Shown here piece by piece: positions 11,169 to 21,289 of a stretch of 64,000 nt of DNA; the first letter of the stretch is position 1, and the number at the start of each line of letters is the position of its first letter. Position numbers and translations under genes: made by a program. Source of the DNA: Stutzerimonas stutzeri (GTDB lineage Bacteria; Pseudomonadota; Gammaproteobacteria; Pseudomonadales; Pseudomonadaceae); the NCBI RefSeq assembly GCF_019090095.1, contig NZ_JAGQFP010000002.1, positions 372,001 to 436,000 on the forward strand. The letters run 5' to 3'. Under the pieces are notes generated by a model that saw nothing but the letters and a program-made list of their open reading frames with translations, ran no database searches and was not told where the DNA came from.

Positions 11169-11750
11169 TCAGTCCGACCCTGGCGGGCCCCAGTCACAGA
11201 AACAGCCCACCGCCAGCGAATGCGTAGCCTTGACCGGGCGGCCGGCCAGTACCGCCTCCAGAATCGGTTCGATGAAGCTGTTGCTGGAGTTGCACACCGC
11301 GCCTTCGCTGTAGGGGCCCAGATAGACCAGTTGTCCGTTGGCATCCCAGACCCCGACCGCGGGGCTGGCCGGCAGGCTTTGCGAGCCGGGCAGAGCGTCG
11401 AGAGGCTGCAGGGCGGCCAGCGGCTCGGGCAGGCGGCCCTGGCTGCCCGGCTTCTGCAGGGCGTAGAAGTGCACGCCGCGCTCGCCGAAGCGCTCCAGCA
11501 GCTCGGCCAGGTGCTGCTGATTGCCGGCATTGCACGGGCAGGCGGGGTCCCAGAAGTGCACGACGCGGACGCCTCCGGCGTTTTTCAGGGCGTCGGGTAG
11601 TTCCAGGCGATCGCCGGAAAACAACTGCGCGCTTTCACGATCGAAGGGCCGCAGGTAGCGAGCTTCGAACCAGCGGAAGGCCGCCAGCATGGCAGCGCCC
11701 CACAGCAACGCGATCAGCGCTGCGATCAGATATTTACTGCGTACGGACAT
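11169..11750 (-). CDS. Thioredoxin-like membrane-anchored protein (DUF6436-like)
   Basis: A 193-residue protein with one N-terminal membrane helix (YLIAALIALLWGAAMLAAF) and a periplasmic thioredoxin-like domain. The sequence VVHFWDPACPCN near residue 65 looks like a CxC variant of the thioredoxin active site, and the C-terminus carries VGCFCDW. I believe this matches a small Pseudomonas family labelled DUF6436; the name is from memory. The ATG at 11750 was chosen because the helix follows at once. It is convergent with spuH. A redox role in the envelope is plausible but unproven. Confidence 0.7.
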   Translation of the reverse strand: MSVRSKYLIAALIALLWGAAMLAAFRWFEARYLRPFDRESAQLFSGDRLELPDALKNAGGVRVVHFWDPACPCNAGNQQHLAELLERFGERGVHFYALQKPGSQGRLPEPLAALQPLDALPGSQSLPASPAVGVWDANGQLVYLGPYSEGAVCNSSNSFIEPILEAVLAGRPVKATHSLAVGCFCDWGPPGSD

Positions 11751-11836
11751 CTCGGCACCCTGCAACGGAGGCGCCAGCTTGCCACGTCGCGTTACAGAGC
11801 TGAAGATTCCGTTCAATTCGAGCCAGAAACGCTGTC

Positions 11837-12775
11837 ATGTCCTCGCGAATCGACCCCGACGCCCTCCGCGCGCAGCTACAACCGCTTGCTGCCGGCACGC
11901 CGCTCAGCGCCGCGGCACGCTTCTACCAGGGCTACTACGGCCTGGATCTGCCACAGCACCCTCATATCGAGCATCGCCTGGGCTGCTTTGCGGTCCACGG
12001 CTACCAGGTGGCCGCGCAGGCGTGGTGCCCGCCGCAGCCGGTCGCCACGCTGCTGATCCTGCACGGCTACTACGACCACATGGGCCTCTACCGACACGTT
12101 GTCGACTGGGGGCTGCGCATGGGCTTCGCGGTGTTGGCCTGCGACCTGCCCGGTCACGGGCTATCCAGCGGACCACGCGCGAGCATCAATGAGTTCGACG
12201 AATACCAGGCGGTGCTGGCAGGCCTTCTGCACGAGGCAGAGACGCTGCGGCTGCCGCATCCCTGGCATCTGCTGGGGCAGAGCACCGGGGCCGCGATCGC
12301 GCTGGACTACCTGCTGGCCCATCCGGACGACCCGCGGCTCGGGCGCGGGGTGCTGCTCGCGCCTTTGGTGCGGCCGCGGGCCTGGCGCTGGTCCAAGTTC
12401 AGCTATGAGGTGATGCGGCGCTTCGTCAAGCAGATCCCCCGGCAATTCAGCGAGAATTCGGGAGACCCGGCCTTTCTCGAGTTCGTCCGGTCCAGCGACC
12501 CGCTGCAGCCGAACACCTTGCCCACCGCCTGGGTCGGCGCGCTGTCGCGCTGGATCCCGCGCATCGAGGGCGCGCGGCGCAGTCCACACAGCCCGATCAT
12601 CGTCCAGGGCGAGGCCGACATGACCGTGGACTGGCGCTACAACGTCCCGGTGCTCGAGAGCAAGTTCAGTGCGCCGGAGGTCCTGTACCTGCCGGGCGCG
12701 CGTCACCATCTGGTCAACGAACAGGAGGCGATACGCCGCCGCTACTTCGATTTTCTCAGTGAGCGCCTGGGCTAG
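11837..12775 (+). CDS. Alpha/beta hydrolase, lysophospholipase-like
   Basis: A 312-residue serine hydrolase of the PldB/monoglyceride lipase type. The oxyanion-side motif ILHGYYDHMGLY is near residue 75, the nucleophile elbow is GQSTGAAIALDY near 150, and the likely catalytic histidine is in GARHHLVNE near 290. There is no signal peptide. A GEADMTVDW stretch supplies a candidate acid residue. It is probably a cytosolic carboxylesterase or lysophospholipase; the substrate is unknown. Its stop overlaps the end of the convergent DUF2059 gene by 4 bp. Confidence 0.8.
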   Translation: MSSRIDPDALRAQLQPLAAGTPLSAAARFYQGYYGLDLPQHPHIEHRLGCFAVHGYQVAAQAWCPPQPVATLLILHGYYDHMGLYRHVVDWGLRMGFAVLACDLPGHGLSSGPRASINEFDEYQAVLAGLLHEAETLRLPHPWHLLGQSTGAAIALDYLLAHPDDPRLGRGVLLAPLVRPRAWRWSKFSYEVMRRFVKQIPRQFSENSGDPAFLEFVRSSDPLQPNTLPTAWVGALSRWIPRIEGARRSPHSPIIVQGEADMTVDWRYNVPVLESKFSAPEVLYLPGARHHLVNEQEAIRRRYFDFLSERLG

Positions 12776-13551
12776 GTGGGGATCACCAGCCTGGCGGCCC
12801 GAGCCTGGGTTGCGCTGCCGCTCGTACCTACCGCGAGACCCGCACGCAGCGCTTGCAGGGCTGCCCGGTAATAGTCTTGGCCGGCGTCGGACTGCGCGAA
12901 CTGGACGAACTCTTCCAGTTCGGCATCGGACAGATCCCGATAGATGAACAGCAGCGTGTTATCCAGGTCGCTCTCGACCTGCTGCTGCAGGCGTTCACGC
13001 TGGCTTTCCACCAGACCCTGGGCCTGACCGCCGCCGAGCAGACCGGGGATCATCTGGGCGAGGCTGTCGGCGGCAACGCCGGCCAGCGCCAGGCTGACTT
13101 CCGCGCCCGCCTCGGCGGCGGGTAGCGCCTGGGCCAGGTGGCGAATCAGCAACTGCCGATTGCTGCCGGCCTGCATTCTCGGCAAGCCGTTCTCATAACG
13201 CGCCAGCTGCTCGCGGCGACCGGCCAATACCTCCGCGGCGACCACGTTGTGGCCCAGCGGCGATTGAAAAAATTCGAGTGCCGGCTGTGGATCCGACAGC
13301 GCCTGCCGCAGCGCCTGCTTGGCGCGCTGATCGACGGCATCGACGGCAAAACGGCGGTTGCTGTTGGTCACCAATGCCTGGAACACCGCCGGGGGCAGGC
13401 TGCCCTTGTAGCGCTGCTGGGCGGCGGTCAGGGCATCGGAAAAATTGGCGCGCTGTTCGCTCCAGCCCGCCGCCTCGTAGAGTTCGTCGTAGCGATCGGC
13501 CAAAGCGTTCAGGCTGAAAGCGAGTAATACACAAGCGATAAGGGCGCGCAT
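12772..13551 (-). CDS. DUF2059-type secreted protein
   Basis: A 259-residue protein with a signal peptide (MRALIACVLLAFSLNALA) and an otherwise helical, Gln/Ala-rich sequence. The C-terminal FIYRDLSDAELEEFVQFAQSDAG resembles the DUF2059 motif in which a helix pair ends in QD(Y/W). It is probably periplasmic. No catalytic motif is visible. Upstream, divergently, lies the 2OG-oxygenase gene. Family call is fairly confident; function is unknown. Confidence 0.7.
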   Translation of the reverse strand: MRALIACVLLAFSLNALADRYDELYEAAGWSEQRANFSDALTAAQQRYKGSLPPAVFQALVTNSNRRFAVDAVDQRAKQALRQALSDPQPALEFFQSPLGHNVVAAEVLAGRREQLARYENGLPRMQAGSNRQLLIRHLAQALPAAEAGAEVSLALAGVAADSLAQMIPGLLGGGQAQGLVESQRERLQQQVESDLDNTLLFIYRDLSDAELEEFVQFAQSDAGQDYYRAALQALRAGLAVGTSGSATQARAARLVIPT

Positions 13552-13702
13552 GAAAGCTCCTCTGTGGCGGGCGGTTTATTTTCGGCGTCGCGACCCGGGG
13601 TTGTCGAGGTGCGAAAGCACTGCTGCTAGACTCAGCGACGGTTTCCGCGGGCCCGCCTGGGCCGCAGGGGAAACGCCATCCGACCCACTGGAGTCACCGT
13701 TC

Positions 13703-14311
13703 TTGCCGTTCTCCACGATCATTGATGACCTGGCCGCACGCGGCTGGTCGTTGCAGAGTGCCTTCCTTGCACAGGATGTGACCCAAAAGCTGGCCGACGA
13801 GTGCCGCAGACGCTATGCCGAAGGGGCGCTGGCGCCGGCCGGCGTCGGTCGCGGCGAAGAGCAGGCGGTGCGCGAAGGCATCCGAGGCGACCATATCCAC
13901 TGGCTGGAAGAAGGGCAGGCGCAGGTGTGCGATGCCTATCTGGCGCTGATGGATCAATTGCGCCAGACGCTCAACCGCGAGCTGTTCCTCGGTCTTGAGG
14001 AGTTCGAATGCCACTTCGCGCTCTATCCGCCGGGCGCCTTCTACCAGACTCATCTGGATCGGTTCCGTGATGACGACAGCCGATGCGTCACCGCAGTCGT
14101 CTACCTGAATCCGGACTGGCAGCCGGCTGATGGCGGCGAGTTGCGCCTGTATCTCCCCGATGCGTCGAGCTTCGATATCGCACCGCTGGCCGGCGATCTG
14201 CTGATGTTCCTGTCCGGCGATTTCCCCCACGAGGTGCTGGTGACCCAGGCCGAACGACTGTCGTTGACCGGCTGGTTTCGCCGGCGTCCGGTGGACGTGC
14301 TGGCGCTCTGA
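13703..14311 (+). CDS. 2-oxoglutarate/Fe(II)-dependent oxygenase
   Basis: A 202-residue protein of the prolyl-4-hydroxylase-like 2OG-Fe(II) class. The iron facial triad is read as His and Asp in FYQTHLDRF near residue 119 and the distal His in DFPHEVL near 178; the 2OG-binding Arg is in ERLSLTGWF. The frame is open back to 13550, but similarity should begin at the TTG at 13703, which has GGAG nine bases upstream. The substrate (protein residue or small molecule) cannot be told. The start codon is the main uncertainty. Confidence 0.75.
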   Translation: MPFSTIIDDLAARGWSLQSAFLAQDVTQKLADECRRRYAEGALAPAGVGRGEEQAVREGIRGDHIHWLEEGQAQVCDAYLALMDQLRQTLNRELFLGLEEFECHFALYPPGAFYQTHLDRFRDDDSRCVTAVVYLNPDWQPADGGELRLYLPDASSFDIAPLAGDLLMFLSGDFPHEVLVTQAERLSLTGWFRRRPVDVLAL

Positions 14312-14335
14312 CCAGACAGCAAACGATGGTGCATG

Positions 14336-14360
14336 AAAAAGCCCGGCACTGGGCCGGGCT
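14336..14360 (-). terminator. Rho-independent terminator of dctPQM
   Basis: Read on the minus strand, an 8-bp stem AGCCCGGC/GCCGGGCT with a 5-nt loop is followed by TTTTT, 22 bases after the dctM stop. It closes the TRAP operon. The convergent oxygenase gene ends just beyond it. Confidence 0.75.
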
Positions 14361-14381
14361 GAGAGCAATCGATCGACGCGG

Positions 14382-15662
14382 CTACATCCCCAGCAGGCTA
14401 GGCAGGCCTAGGGAGATCATCGGCACATAGGTAATCAGCACCAGGAACGCCATCATCAGCGCCAGCCATGGCAGCACGGCGCGGATCACCTGGGTGACCG
14501 GCATGCCGGTCACGGCCGAGGCGACGAACAGGTTCAGCCCCACCGGTGGCGTGATCAGGCCGATTTCCATGTTCACCACCATGATGATGCCGAGGTGGAT
14601 CGGGTCGATGCCCAGCTGAATAGCGATCGGGAACAGGATCGGCGCCAGGATCAGGATGATCGCCGACGGCTCCATGAAGGCACCGGCTACCAGCAGCACG
14701 ATGTTGACGACCAGCAGGAACATCCAGGGCTGCAGCCCGGCCTCGAGGACCATGGCGGTGATCTGCTGGGGCAGCTGCTCGGTGGTCAGCACGTGGGCGA
14801 AGAGCATGGCGTTGGCGATGATGAACATCAGCATGATGGTCAGCTTGCCCGACTCCAGCAGCACCTTCGGGCAGTCGCGCAGGGTGATGTCCTTGTAGAC
14901 GAACAGCGCGATGAAGGCGGAGTAGACCGCGGCCACGGCGGCGGCTTCGGTCGGCGTGAACATGCCCGAGTAGATGCCGCCGAGGATGATCACCATCAAC
15001 AGCAGGCCCCACAGCGCCTGGCGAGCCGAGGACAGCCACTGGCGGAAGGTCGCCCGCGGCATGGCCGGCAGCTTCTTCTTCACCGCGACGATGTAGATCG
15101 CCACCATCAGGCCGACGCCCAGCAGGATGCCCGGCACCACGCCCGCCATGAACAGCTTGCCCACCGAGGTTTCGGTCGCGGCGGCGTAGACCACCATGAC
15201 GATCGACGGCGGGATCAGGATGCCCAGGGTGCCGGCGTTGCAGACAATGCCCGCGCCAAAGGCCTGCGGGTAGCCCGAGCGGACCATGCCGGCGATGGCG
15301 ATGGAGCCGACCGCGGCCACGGTCGCCGGCGACGAGCCGGACAGCGCGGCGAACAGCATGCAGGCCATCACGGCACCGATGGCTAGGCCGCCGCGGATGT
15401 GACCGACGGTGGCGTTGGCGAAGTCGATCAGGCGCTTGGCCACGCCACCGGTGGTCATGAAGGCACCGGCCAGCAGGAAGAACGGAATCGCCAGCAGGGT
15501 GTAGTGTTCGGACGTTTCGAACAGCTTGATCGCCAGCGAGCGTACCGAGTCGGGGCTGAAGAACATGATCGTCAGCGAACCGGCCAGGCCGAGGGAGATG
15601 GCCACCGGGACGCCGATGAACATCAGTGCAAACAGCGCCAGGAAGAGGAACAGGATAGTCAT
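14382..15662 (-). CDS. dctM: C4-dicarboxylate TRAP transporter large permease
   Basis: A 426-residue DctM-type protein with about a dozen hydrophobic helices, starting MTILFLFLALFALMFIGVPVAISLG. The GxxxPPSI block (GTLGILIPPSIVMVVYA) near residue 140 and the C-terminal IGLITPPVGLNLFVA are hallmark transport motifs. It couples sodium import to uptake of succinate, fumarate or malate delivered by DctP. Its ATG overlaps the dctQ stop by one base. Content and position next to dctBD match Pseudomonas dctPQM. Confidence 0.92.
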   Translation of the reverse strand: MTILFLFLALFALMFIGVPVAISLGLAGSLTIMFFSPDSVRSLAIKLFETSEHYTLLAIPFFLLAGAFMTTGGVAKRLIDFANATVGHIRGGLAIGAVMACMLFAALSGSSPATVAAVGSIAIAGMVRSGYPQAFGAGIVCNAGTLGILIPPSIVMVVYAAATETSVGKLFMAGVVPGILLGVGLMVAIYIVAVKKKLPAMPRATFRQWLSSARQALWGLLLMVIILGGIYSGMFTPTEAAAVAAVYSAFIALFVYKDITLRDCPKVLLESGKLTIMLMFIIANAMLFAHVLTTEQLPQQITAMVLEAGLQPWMFLLVVNIVLLVAGAFMEPSAIILILAPILFPIAIQLGIDPIHLGIIMVVNMEIGLITPPVGLNLFVASAVTGMPVTQVIRAVLPWLALMMAFLVLITYVPMISLGLPSLLGM

Positions 15663-16288
15663 TACTTCGGCTCCTCTTCACCGAGACGGGCCGCTTCGGC
15701 GGCTTCGTCGGCCAGGCCCAGTCCGGTCTGATCGTTGCGCAGGATGCGCACCAGGATCTCTGCGAATCGAATGAAGACCATGGCAAAGCCGATCGGCACG
15801 ATCATGCCGATCTGCCATTGCTTGACGCCGATATGGCCGAGATCTTCAGCGCCGATACCGGCCGTGAACAGCGTCTGGATCCACTCGAAGCTCGCCACGG
15901 TGATCAGGCCGGCGTAGCCCAGGCAGAACAGGCAGGCGATTACGCCGATGTAGCGCTGGATGTTGCGCGGGGCGAGCTTGACCAGCGCATCGACGCCGAT
16001 GTGGCCGGCGGTGCGCACGCCATAGGCCAGGCCGGAGAAGATCAGCCAGGCGAACAGCGCCCGGGTGAGCGCCGAACTCCAGGTCATGGACTGCGCTAGG
16101 CCGATGATGAAATCACCGGCGGCAAAGAAGAAGTCTTCCGCGGCGGGAATGGTGTCCCCCAGCGAATAGAAAACGGTGTAGAGGTTGTTCAAGACCACAT
16201 AAACAAAGGTCACCAGAGTCATGGCGGCCAGCAAGAAGGCGATGAAGCCTTCCTCGAAGTGGTCCCAGACGCGCCAGAGGGCGTTCAT
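15662..16288 (-). CDS. dctQ: C4-dicarboxylate TRAP transporter small permease
   Basis: A 208-residue DctQ-type protein with four hydrophobic helices (the first FIAFLLAAMTLVTFVYVVLNNLY). It partners the DctM permease. The ATG at 16288 was preferred because GGGAG sits nine bases upstream; alternatives at 16297 and 16336 lack spacing or a site. The loop between helices 1 and 2 is longer than in minimal DctQ proteins, and the C-terminus is acidic (EEAAEAARLGEEEPK in outline). Confidence 0.88.
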   Translation of the reverse strand: MNALWRVWDHFEEGFIAFLLAAMTLVTFVYVVLNNLYTVFYSLGDTIPAAEDFFFAAGDFIIGLAQSMTWSSALTRALFAWLIFSGLAYGVRTAGHIGVDALVKLAPRNIQRYIGVIACLFCLGYAGLITVASFEWIQTLFTAGIGAEDLGHIGVKQWQIGMIVPIGFAMVFIRFAEILVRILRNDQTGLGLADEAAEAARLGEEEPK

Positions 16289-16475
16289 GGATGACATCTC
16301 CCGATGAAATGCATTGGATTCGATGGGCGTACGCACTGTGCGCCATAAGCCGGTCTGGTAACCGGGCGACAGGATCAGGACACGCTTGTTGTAGTGGCGC
16401 AGCGGCGGAGATCGATCCGTCGTTGCGCCGGTTTGTCGCGTGCCTCCGGTGCGCTGTCAGTACCGCAACGGGGGT

Positions 16476-16497
16476 GGAGGGCGGGTGGCCGCCCTCC
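16476..16497 (-). other. Intra-operon hairpin between dctP and dctQM
   Basis: GGAGGGCGG and CCGCCCTCC pair perfectly around a 4-nt loop, 9 bases after the dctP stop and about 190 bases before dctQ. There is no U-run. It probably protects the dctP message or limits read-through, giving more binding protein than permease. Confidence 0.6.
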
Positions 16498-16505
16498 GGT
16501 GATGC

Positions 16506-17573
<1,068 letters not shown>

Positions 17574-17637
17574 CTAGGCGTCATTGAGCAACCTGCGCCC
17601 GTATCGGCTCGTACCACCGGTCCATCGTGTCAGGTAG

Positions 17638-17653
17638 AGCAAAGGGTGTGCCA
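17638..17653 (-). promoter_or_regulatory. Sigma-54 promoter of dctPQM
   Basis: Minus-strand sequence TGGCACACCCTTTGCT fits the -24/-12 consensus TGGCACG-N4-TTGCA, with GG and GC at the correct spacing. It lies about 137 bp upstream of the dctP ATG, predicting a leader of roughly 125 nt. The neighbouring dctD encodes a sigma-54 activator with the GAFTGA motif, which supports the assignment. Confidence 0.75.
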
Positions 17654-17679
17654 ATGGTTATGGCGCGCTGCTACCGTGA

Positions 17680-17758
17680 CGCGGGAGTTTACCCGCATGA
17701 TGGCAAAATACTGACGAGTATTTCTCAGCCAGCCCGTCTGGCCCGCAGGTTTGCCGCG
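17680..17758 (-). promoter_or_regulatory. Candidate DctD upstream activator sites
   Basis: Two related GC-capped elements lie 30-105 bp upstream of the sigma-54 promoter. On the minus strand they read GCGGGTAAACTCCCGC (within 17680-17697) and CGCGGCAAACCTGCGG (within 17741-17758). The first is an inverted repeat GCGGG/CCCGC. Distance and tandem arrangement fit enhancer sites for an NtrC-type activator. Binding by DctD is inferred. Confidence 0.4.
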
Positions 17759-18007
17759 TTAGGCGGGTCATGAAGAACGGTGAGATGGCGCATTCTCGTG
17801 GCCTGTTGGCTGCTTCGGCGTCTCGATCGATGCATCGTGCAGGGACTCTACCCGGCCTCGTCGACCGCTGACATTCATCATTGAACAAGCCTGGCTTCGC
17901 CGTCGGCGAAAGCCCCGGTGTTGGGCCTACGCGGGCTCGCGCCTGGGCCGCAGCGGGCCTGCGCCGGATCGGTATCGCCTCGGCAGGACGTGGCGGAAAT
18001 CCGCCAG
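17759..18007. other. Non-coding stretch between dctD and the dctP promoter
   Basis: No convincing gene on either strand. Together with the promoter region it makes a 506-bp gap. A GC-rich imperfect stem (GGCTTCGCC... GGCGAAAGCC near 17888-17911) lies about 100 bp past the dctD stop, without a U-run. It could be a weak terminator for dctBD. Confidence 0.35.
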
Positions 18008-19399
18008 CTATTCGTCCTCATCCGGCGAGGTTCCGCCAGCATCGCTGAACACCAGGCCGTGCTTGCGCAGCTTGTCGTGCAGCGTCTTGCGCGGCAGGCC
18101 GAGTGCTTCGGCGACACTGCGCAACGAGCTGTGAGAGCGTGACAGTTCGGCGGCAATCAGCGCGCGTTCGAAGGCCTCGACCTGCTCGTTGAGCGTTGTG
18201 GCGGTCGCGGCCGACGTCCCGGCGGTGCGCTGGGCCGGATCTTCCAGGCCGAGTTCGAGGCCCAGGGCGAAGCGCTCGGCCGTGTTCTGCAGCTCGCGGA
18301 CATTGCCCGGCCAGGCGTGCCGGAGCAGTTGCGCGCGTTGCTCCGGGCGCAGCTCGCGGATCGGCAGGCCATGGCGACTGGCCGCGGTCTCAGCGAAGTG
18401 CTGGAACAGGAACAGCAGGTCCTCGCTGCGCTCGCGCAACGGCGGAATGCGCAACGGGGCGACGTTCAGCCGGTAGTAGAGGTCGGCGCGGAAGCGCCCC
18501 TGGTCGGCGGCGTGGCGCAGGTCTTCCTTGGTCGCGGCGATGACGCGAATATCCAGCGCGATCGACTGGTTGCCGCCCAGCCGCTCGACCACCCGCTCCT
18601 GCAGCATGCGCAGCAGCTTCACCTGCACATCCAGGCTCATGCTCTCGATCTCATCGAGAAACAGGGTGCCGCCGTTAGCGAATTCGAACTTGCCGATGCG
18701 ACGTTTCTGCGCGCCGGTGAAGGCACCGGCCTCGTGCCCGAAGAGCTCGCTCTCGACCACCGATTCAGCCAGCGCGCCGGCATTGATGGCGACGAAAGGC
18801 CCGTCACGACGGCTGGACAGATCATGCAGCGCGCGGGCGACCACCTCCTTGCCGGCGCCGGTTTCGCCGAGGATCAGCACATCGGCCTGGGTGCCGGCGA
18901 GGGCGCCGATCTGTTCGCGCAGGCGCTGCATGGCGGGTGACTGGCCGAGCAGGCGCGCCGACAGTTGCTGACGGTCGGCCAGCGCCAGGCGCAGGCTGCG
19001 GTTGTCGAGCACCAGCTGGCGCAGGGCCAGGGCGCGGCGCACGCCATCGAGCAACGCCTCGCTGGGAAAGGGCTTTTCGAGGAAGTCATAGGCCCCGGCG
19101 CGCATGGCCTGCACCGCCAGCTGGATGTCGCCATGGCCGGTGATCAGCAGCACCGGCAATTCGCTGTCCAGCGCATGCAACTGCTGTTGCAGTTCAAGCC
19201 CATCGAGCCCCGGCATGCGAATGTCGCTGACCACCACGCCAGCCCAGTCCGGTGGCAGCATCGCCGGCAAGCCGCGCGCATCGCCGAGACTGAGCACCTT
19301 GAGCCCGGCCAGATCGAGGGTCTGGCTCAGTGCCTTGCGCAGGTGGGGATCGTCGTCGACCAGGACTACCTGATACTGCGGGTCGATCTGACTGGTCAT
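18008..19399 (-). CDS. dctD: C4-dicarboxylate response regulator, sigma-54 activator
   Basis: A 463-residue NtrC-family protein in three domains. Receiver, about 10-125: acidic pocket VLVDDD and phospho-acceptor Asp in VVSDIRMPGLDG. AAA+ domain, about 145-380: Walker A LGETGAGKEVVARALH, sigma-54 contact EAGAFTGAQ, Walker B GGTLFLDEIES. Fis-type helix-turn-helix, about 415-455: SLRSVAEALGLPRKTLHDKLRKHGL region. It receives phosphate from DctB and drives the sigma-54 promoter of dctPQM. Only one base separates it from dctB, so the pair is co-transcribed. Confidence 0.93.
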   Translation of the reverse strand: MTSQIDPQYQVVLVDDDPHLRKALSQTLDLAGLKVLSLGDARGLPAMLPPDWAGVVVSDIRMPGLDGLELQQQLHALDSELPVLLITGHGDIQLAVQAMRAGAYDFLEKPFPSEALLDGVRRALALRQLVLDNRSLRLALADRQQLSARLLGQSPAMQRLREQIGALAGTQADVLILGETGAGKEVVARALHDLSSRRDGPFVAINAGALAESVVESELFGHEAGAFTGAQKRRIGKFEFANGGTLFLDEIESMSLDVQVKLLRMLQERVVERLGGNQSIALDIRVIAATKEDLRHAADQGRFRADLYYRLNVAPLRIPPLRERSEDLLFLFQHFAETAASRHGLPIRELRPEQRAQLLRHAWPGNVRELQNTAERFALGLELGLEDPAQRTAGTSAATATTLNEQVEAFERALIAAELSRSHSSLRSVAEALGLPRKTLHDKLRKHGLVFSDAGGTSPDEDE

Positions 19400-19400
19400 G

Positions 19401-21200
19401 CTAATCCTCGCTGGGAAAGGCGACGCCGGGGTCGGCGGATCGCAGATAGAGACTGAGCTGAGCGCCGCCCTCGGGGTGATTGGCCAGGGTCAGCTCGCCG
19501 CCCAGGGCGCGTGTCAGGGTATCGCAGATGGCCAACCCCAGGCCGAGGCCCTGAGCGCTGGTCTTGGTGGTGAAGAAGGGCTCGCGGGCGCGTTGCAGCG
19601 CGTCGGCCGAGAACCCGGGGCCGTTGTCGCGCAGGGTCAGCAGCACGCCGTCGCCCTGGCGCTCGGCGCGCAACCAGATACGTCGTACCGGGGGGCGCTC
19701 ATTGAGCGCATCCAGCGCATTGGCGAGCAGGTTGGACAGGATCTGGCGCAGGCGGGTCTCGCCGGCCTGGACCCACAACGTTGCATCCGGCAGATCACGG
19801 ATCAGCTCGACGCCCATGGCTTGTCTGCGTTTGGCCAGCAAGGCCAGCGCATCGTCCAGAGCCGGTTGCAGGGCCACCCGCTCCGGCGCGTGGCGGTCAC
19901 GGCGAGCGAAGGCGCGCAGGTGCGCGATGATCGAGGCCATTCGGGCGGTCAGCTCGCTGATCAGCCGGAGGTTGTCACGGGCTTCCTCGTTGCGTTGTTG
20001 ATCGAGCAGCACCCCCGCGTTGTCGGCGTAGCTGCGAATCGCGCCCAGCGGTTGATTGAGTTCATGGCTGATGCTCGCCGACATGGTGCCCAGCGCCGAC
20101 AGTTTACCGGCCTGCAGCAGCTCGTCCTGTGCGCGGACCAGCTCCTGCTGGGCTTGCTCGCGTTCCAGCACTTCTTCCTTGAGCCGGCTGTTCAGCGCTT
20201 CCAGATCCTGGGTCCGCTCCTGTACGCGGCGCTCGAGTTGCTGGCGCGCCTTGGCATCCAGGGCGATACGTTCCAGGTAGTGGCGGCGGCGTTGCATCAG
20301 CAGGCCGAGCAGCAGCAACAGCGCAGCGAGGGTGGCGGCGCCGATGGCCACGACGGTTTGCACCGGGCGCTCGACCAGGCTGATCGGCGCCAGAATGCGC
20401 ACCGTCCAGCCGGTTTCCTTGAGCTCCCGGCTCTGGATCAGCCAGGCGTCGATGTCGAGGGTGAGCAGCTGGGGATCGAGGGTCGGATAGGGCCGCTCGG
20501 AGGCGATCTGCTCACGTTCGTCGGCATCCAGCGCGCGACTGGCGCGGAATCGCCATTCGGGCTTGGAGGTCAGTATCACCACGCCGAAGTTATCGGTGAC
20601 CATCAGCTGTTCGGGCGTGCTGCCCCACAGGGTCTCGGTGTGGTCCAGATCCACCTTGACCACCAGTACGCCGAGCACCTGGTCGCCATCACGCACGGCC
20701 GCGCCAAAGTAGTAGCCACGTTTGCCCGAGGTCGTGCCGAGGCCGAAGAAGCGGCCCAGCTTGCCGGCCATGGCCTCGCGGAAGTAGGGACGAAAGGCGA
20801 AGTTGCGCCCGACGAAGCTGTCTTCGTCGTTCCAGTTGGAGGCCGCGAGGGTTTCGCCGTCCGGTGCCATCAGGTAGATGACGTCGGCGCCGGTCTCCCT
20901 GCGCAACTGGCTCAGCAAGCGGTTGGCCTGGTCCTTTACGGCCGGGCTGTCCGGTTCACGCAGCGCCGTGCGTAGCGTCGGCAGGTCGCCCAGGATGCGC
21001 GGCAGCACCTCGTAGCGGCGCAGCGAGCCGAGCAGGTTGGCGACGTAGAGGTCGAGGGTCTGGCGATTCTGTTCGATCAGCTCGTTGCTGTAATAACGCT
21101 CGGCCAGTTGCTGCAACGGCCACAGCAGCGGTGCCAGCAGCAGTGCCAGCAGGGCCAGGTTGCGCCAGCGTGGGCGGCGGGGGGGAAGAGGTGAGGTCAT
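19401..21200 (-). CDS. dctB: C4-dicarboxylate sensor histidine kinase
   Basis: A 599-residue membrane kinase. Helix 1 (NLALLALLLAPLLWPLQQL) and helix 2 (VQTVVAIGAATLAALLLLLGLLM, near residue 300) bound a periplasmic PDC/Cache sensor with the DctB-like GRNFAFRPYFREAMAG motif near 155. A coiled coil precedes the phospho-acceptor His in ASISHELNQPLGAIRSYA near 385, followed by HATPase boxes with DNGPGFS and GLGLGLAICD. It senses external C4-dicarboxylates and phosphorylates DctD. Confidence 0.93.
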   Translation of the reverse strand: MTSPLPPRRPRWRNLALLALLLAPLLWPLQQLAERYYSNELIEQNRQTLDLYVANLLGSLRRYEVLPRILGDLPTLRTALREPDSPAVKDQANRLLSQLRRETGADVIYLMAPDGETLAASNWNDEDSFVGRNFAFRPYFREAMAGKLGRFFGLGTTSGKRGYYFGAAVRDGDQVLGVLVVKVDLDHTETLWGSTPEQLMVTDNFGVVILTSKPEWRFRASRALDADEREQIASERPYPTLDPQLLTLDIDAWLIQSRELKETGWTVRILAPISLVERPVQTVVAIGAATLAALLLLLGLLMQRRRHYLERIALDAKARQQLERRVQERTQDLEALNSRLKEEVLEREQAQQELVRAQDELLQAGKLSALGTMSASISHELNQPLGAIRSYADNAGVLLDQQRNEEARDNLRLISELTARMASIIAHLRAFARRDRHAPERVALQPALDDALALLAKRRQAMGVELIRDLPDATLWVQAGETRLRQILSNLLANALDALNERPPVRRIWLRAERQGDGVLLTLRDNGPGFSADALQRAREPFFTTKTSAQGLGLGLAICDTLTRALGGELTLANHPEGGAQLSLYLRSADPGVAFPSED

Positions 21201-21289
21201 GCCGATGCGCCTGTGATTCGGGCGACATTATGCACGTTCAACTTGTTGCGAGCGCCGGGTACTGAGAGACGGCGGCGGCCGACGCTGAT

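Noticed and set aside
10121..11530. 469-codon frame on the minus strand across spuH
   Set aside because: Runs opposite spuH, and its other end lies out of frame over the thioredoxin-like gene. No family motif.
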